From Yoonia sp. BS5-3 (lineage in GTDB: Bacteria > Pseudomonadota > Alphaproteobacteria > Rhodobacterales > Rhodobacteraceae): a stretch of DNA of 64,000 nucleotides. Shown one piece after another: positions 62,413-64,000 of this stretch. Position 1 is the first letter of the stretch; the number at the start of each line of letters is the position of its first letter. The translations under genes and the position numbers were made by a program. The notes beneath the pieces were generated by a model, which saw nothing but the letters and a program-made list of their open reading frames with translations, had not been told where the DNA came from and ran no database searches. The stretch is taken from assembly GCF_038069655.2 (NCBI RefSeq), contig NZ_CP150951.2, positions 2,382,001-2,446,000 on the forward strand, given 5' to 3'.

Positions 62413-63167
62413 CCTGTTGTCACCACGCCTGCATCAACCACCATGGTTTGTCCTGTCATCATCGCCGAGGCGTCAGATGCCAGAAAAAGTGTTGGTCCGA
62501 CAAGATCATCTGGCCGCATATGCCGGGGCAGGCATTGGGTTTTGAGAAAATTTGCTTTCCCCTCGGGCGTGGCCCAAAGCTTTTCCTGTTTTTCAGTCAA
62601 AACCCAGCCTGGTGCGATGGCGTTTACCCGCATGCCCTTGCCCCCAAGTTCGCGTGCCAAGGACCGGGTCAGCCCTGAAATCCCTGCATTGGCGGTCGCA
62701 TAGGGAATAAGCGACGGGGTTCCGACCATGTAGGAAATCGACGTGTAGTTGACGATCGATCCGTTTGGCCCCATGCGCGCGGCGGCCAATTGGCTTGAAA
62801 AGAAATAGGATTTCAGATTGACCGCCTGCACATCGTCCCAGATTTCCGGTGTGACGGCCTCGAGCGCGTAGCGTTGGTCATTAGCGGCGTTATTGACCAC
62901 GGCTTTGAATGGGCCGTGGGCGGCAACTGCCTGATCCATTGCGTGTTCCAGCGCGCCTGTGTCGGTGATATCGCATTGCAGCCCGATGGGCAGATGCGTG
63001 GCCGTCGCTGACAAGGTCGCGACTTGATCTGCAGGGTCCAGCAAATCCACAAAGGCCACCTTGGCCCCTTGCGCCACAAATCCAGCGACAAGCGCAGCGC
63101 CAATGCCGCTGGCACCCCCGGTAACAAAGATGGATGCACCTGCAAGATCGGGGTGAATAGCCGTCAT
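62409..63167 (-). CDS. SDR family sugar dehydrogenase (probable galactose dehydrogenase), Lys replaced
   Basis: A 252-residue SDR placed in the galactoside operon, so probably the first oxidation of D-galactose to the lactone. Cofactor motif TGGASGIG, D41 for NAD, NNAAN (92-96), S143, but the YxxxK motif reads Y156-A-T-A-N160. I checked the codon: it is AAT, one base from AAA or AAG. ATG at 63167 overlaps the alpha-galactosidase stop by 4 bp. The role is inferred from context. Confidence 0.82.
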   Translation of the reverse strand: MTAIHPDLAGASIFVTGGASGIGAALVAGFVAQGAKVAFVDLLDPADQVATLSATATHLPIGLQCDITDTGALEHAMDQAVAAHGPFKAVVNNAANDQRYALEAVTPEIWDDVQAVNLKSYFFSSQLAAARMGPNGSIVNYTSISYMVGTPSLIPYATANAGISGLTRSLARELGGKGMRVNAIAPGWVLTEKQEKLWATPEGKANFLKTQCLPRHMRPDDLVGPTLFLASDASAMMTGQTMVVDAGVVTTG

Positions 63168-64000
63168 AATCTGGCTCCTTCCAGGACCCACATCCGGTCG
63201 GGGAATGACCATGGCAGGGTGACCCCGTGATGCATCAGATAGGTGCCTGACAATGCCAGTTCGTCCGTCTTCAGAGCGGTTGTGCCACGCGAAAGATGGT
63301 GCAGCGTATTGCGGTTCGCAAGGTTGATCCGGTAGGTCGCATCGGGCTCAAGCCCGGTCAGCCGCAAGGGACGCGGGGCGATCTGAGCGCTGGTTGCGGC
63401 CTTGCCTGCAAAGACGACGAAGCGGGACTTGTCTTGTGCCAATTGCTGCTCGGCTAGGATGGCAGGATCAGCACTGTCGAGCCGCAGGATATCGGCGGTT
63501 TGCATCCAGTCCCGGTTTTGTTTCCACCACCGCGTGACTTCTGTCAGAACGGCTGTTTCGGTATCGTCCAGCTCGCGCGGGTCCATCTCAAAGCCCATAT
63601 GTCTTTGCGCGGCAACCCAGGCCCGAAAACTGATATCCAGATGCCGCCCCGATGTGTGGCAATGGCGCGGGCCCACATGGCTGCCGGTGACGACAAGCGG
63701 CAGGAAAAGCGCGGCATCATGCTGGATGCGCAGCCGTTCCAGCGCATCGTTACTGTCAGAAAGCCAGACCCGCTGGGTGCGTTGCAAAATGCCAAAATCG
63801 ATGCGCCCGCCGCCCGATGCGCAGCTTTCGATTTCGACCTGCGGAAAGGCCTCGCGCAACCTGTCAATAAGCCGATAGGATCCACGGGTTTGTGCCGCAT
63901 CCGGCATCGGCAGAACCCGGTTGTGATCCCATTTGATGTAATCAATCTGGTGATCGTTCAAGATTGCTGACATTCGTTCATACAGATAGTCGCGCACCTC
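63164..64000 (-). CDS. alpha-galactosidase GH36, cut by window edge
   Basis: The C-terminal part (about 278 residues) of a family 36 glycoside hydrolase. The nucleophile Asp is in YIKWDHNR, ESCASGGGRIDFGIL is the conserved substrate site, and the acid/base Asp is in VWLSDSNDALERL. The beta-sandwich C-terminus follows. The frame is open at the right edge, so the start lies outside. It would release galactose from melibiose- or raffinose-like sugars, feeding the genes downstream. Confidence 0.9.
   Translation of the reverse strand, partial: EVRDYLYERMSAILNDHQIDYIKWDHNRVLPMPDAAQTRGSYRLIDRLREAFPQVEIESCASGGGRIDFGILQRTQRVWLSDSNDALERLRIQHDAALFLPLVVTGSHVGPRHCHTSGRHLDISFRAWVAAQRHMGFEMDPRELDDTETAVLTEVTRWWKQNRDWMQTADILRLDSADPAILAEQQLAQDKSRFVVFAGKAATSAQIAPRPLRLTGLEPDATYRINLANRNTLHHLSRGTTALKTDELALSGTYLMHHGVTLPWSFPDRMWVLEGARL

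Overview
The window is a stretch of ordinary-looking chromosome from an alphaproteobacterium, most likely a member of the Rhodobacterales (Roseobacter group). The evidence is a TrcR (DUF1013) regulator, phosphatidylcholine synthase, a DUF484-xerC pair, a dnaX-ybaB-recR string, an FnrL-type box in front of hemF, and a small SRP RNA. This placement is inferred from gene families; no alignment was run. There is no insertion sequence, prophage, CRISPR array or rRNA operon. One tRNA and one 4.5S RNA gene are present.

Layout. 1-5.5 kb: the end of a methylguanine-DNA methyltransferase gene, a lone DUF4157 (eCIS core domain) protein, phosphatidylcholine synthase, xerC with DUF484, an unknown protein and a TalC-type transaldolase. 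5.6-14.8 kb: priA, a six-helix membrane chemoreceptor, an ECF sigma factor overlapping a YfbK-type von Willebrand protein, a GNAT acetyltransferase and a large unknown protein. 14.8-21.2 kb: a succinate-semialdehyde-type dehydrogenase, a kynurenine-formamidase-like hydrolase, a T2 ribonuclease, trcR and a coupled pair of unknown membrane-anchored proteins. 21.3-30.3 kb: recR, ybaB, dnaX, a TPR protein, an ankyrin protein overlapping a dual-specificity phosphatase, a HIT protein and rsgA, preceded by a 12-codon leader ORF with a perfect Shine-Dalgarno. 30.6-37.5 kb: a LysR/VOC divergent pair, ffs, cpdB, nudC, pheA and a membrane-anchored cytochrome c.

37.6-43.4 kb is a yejABEF peptide importer operon. 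44-50.4 kb holds a nucleotidyltransferase-like protein, a SPOR-domain D,D-carboxypeptidase, clpS, rsmC, an atypical SDR and hemF. 50.4-57.2 kb holds the divergent pair hemE/hemC, a FAD-linked D-2-hydroxyacid dehydrogenase, a tRNA with CAU anticodon, cydAB and uraH. 57.2-64 kb is a tightly overlapping minus-strand galactoside operon: GH36 alpha-galactosidase (cut by the window edge), sugar dehydrogenase, 2-keto-3-deoxygalactonate kinase, KDPGal aldolase, lactonase, GH42 beta-galactosidase and galM. Together these form most of a De Ley-Doudoroff route from galactosides to pyruvate and glyceraldehyde 3-phosphate; only the galactonate dehydratase and a transporter are not seen.

The less explained items are the orphan DUF4157 protein, the sigma/vWA pair with a possible built-in sigma-binding segment, the leader ORF ahead of rsgA, two families of short dispersed palindromes (one with a copy inside the priA reading frame), two short-chain dehydrogenases that both lack the catalytic lysine, and the coupled unknown pair at 19.1-21.2 kb. 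I do not see a clearly new multi-gene defence or toxin system.
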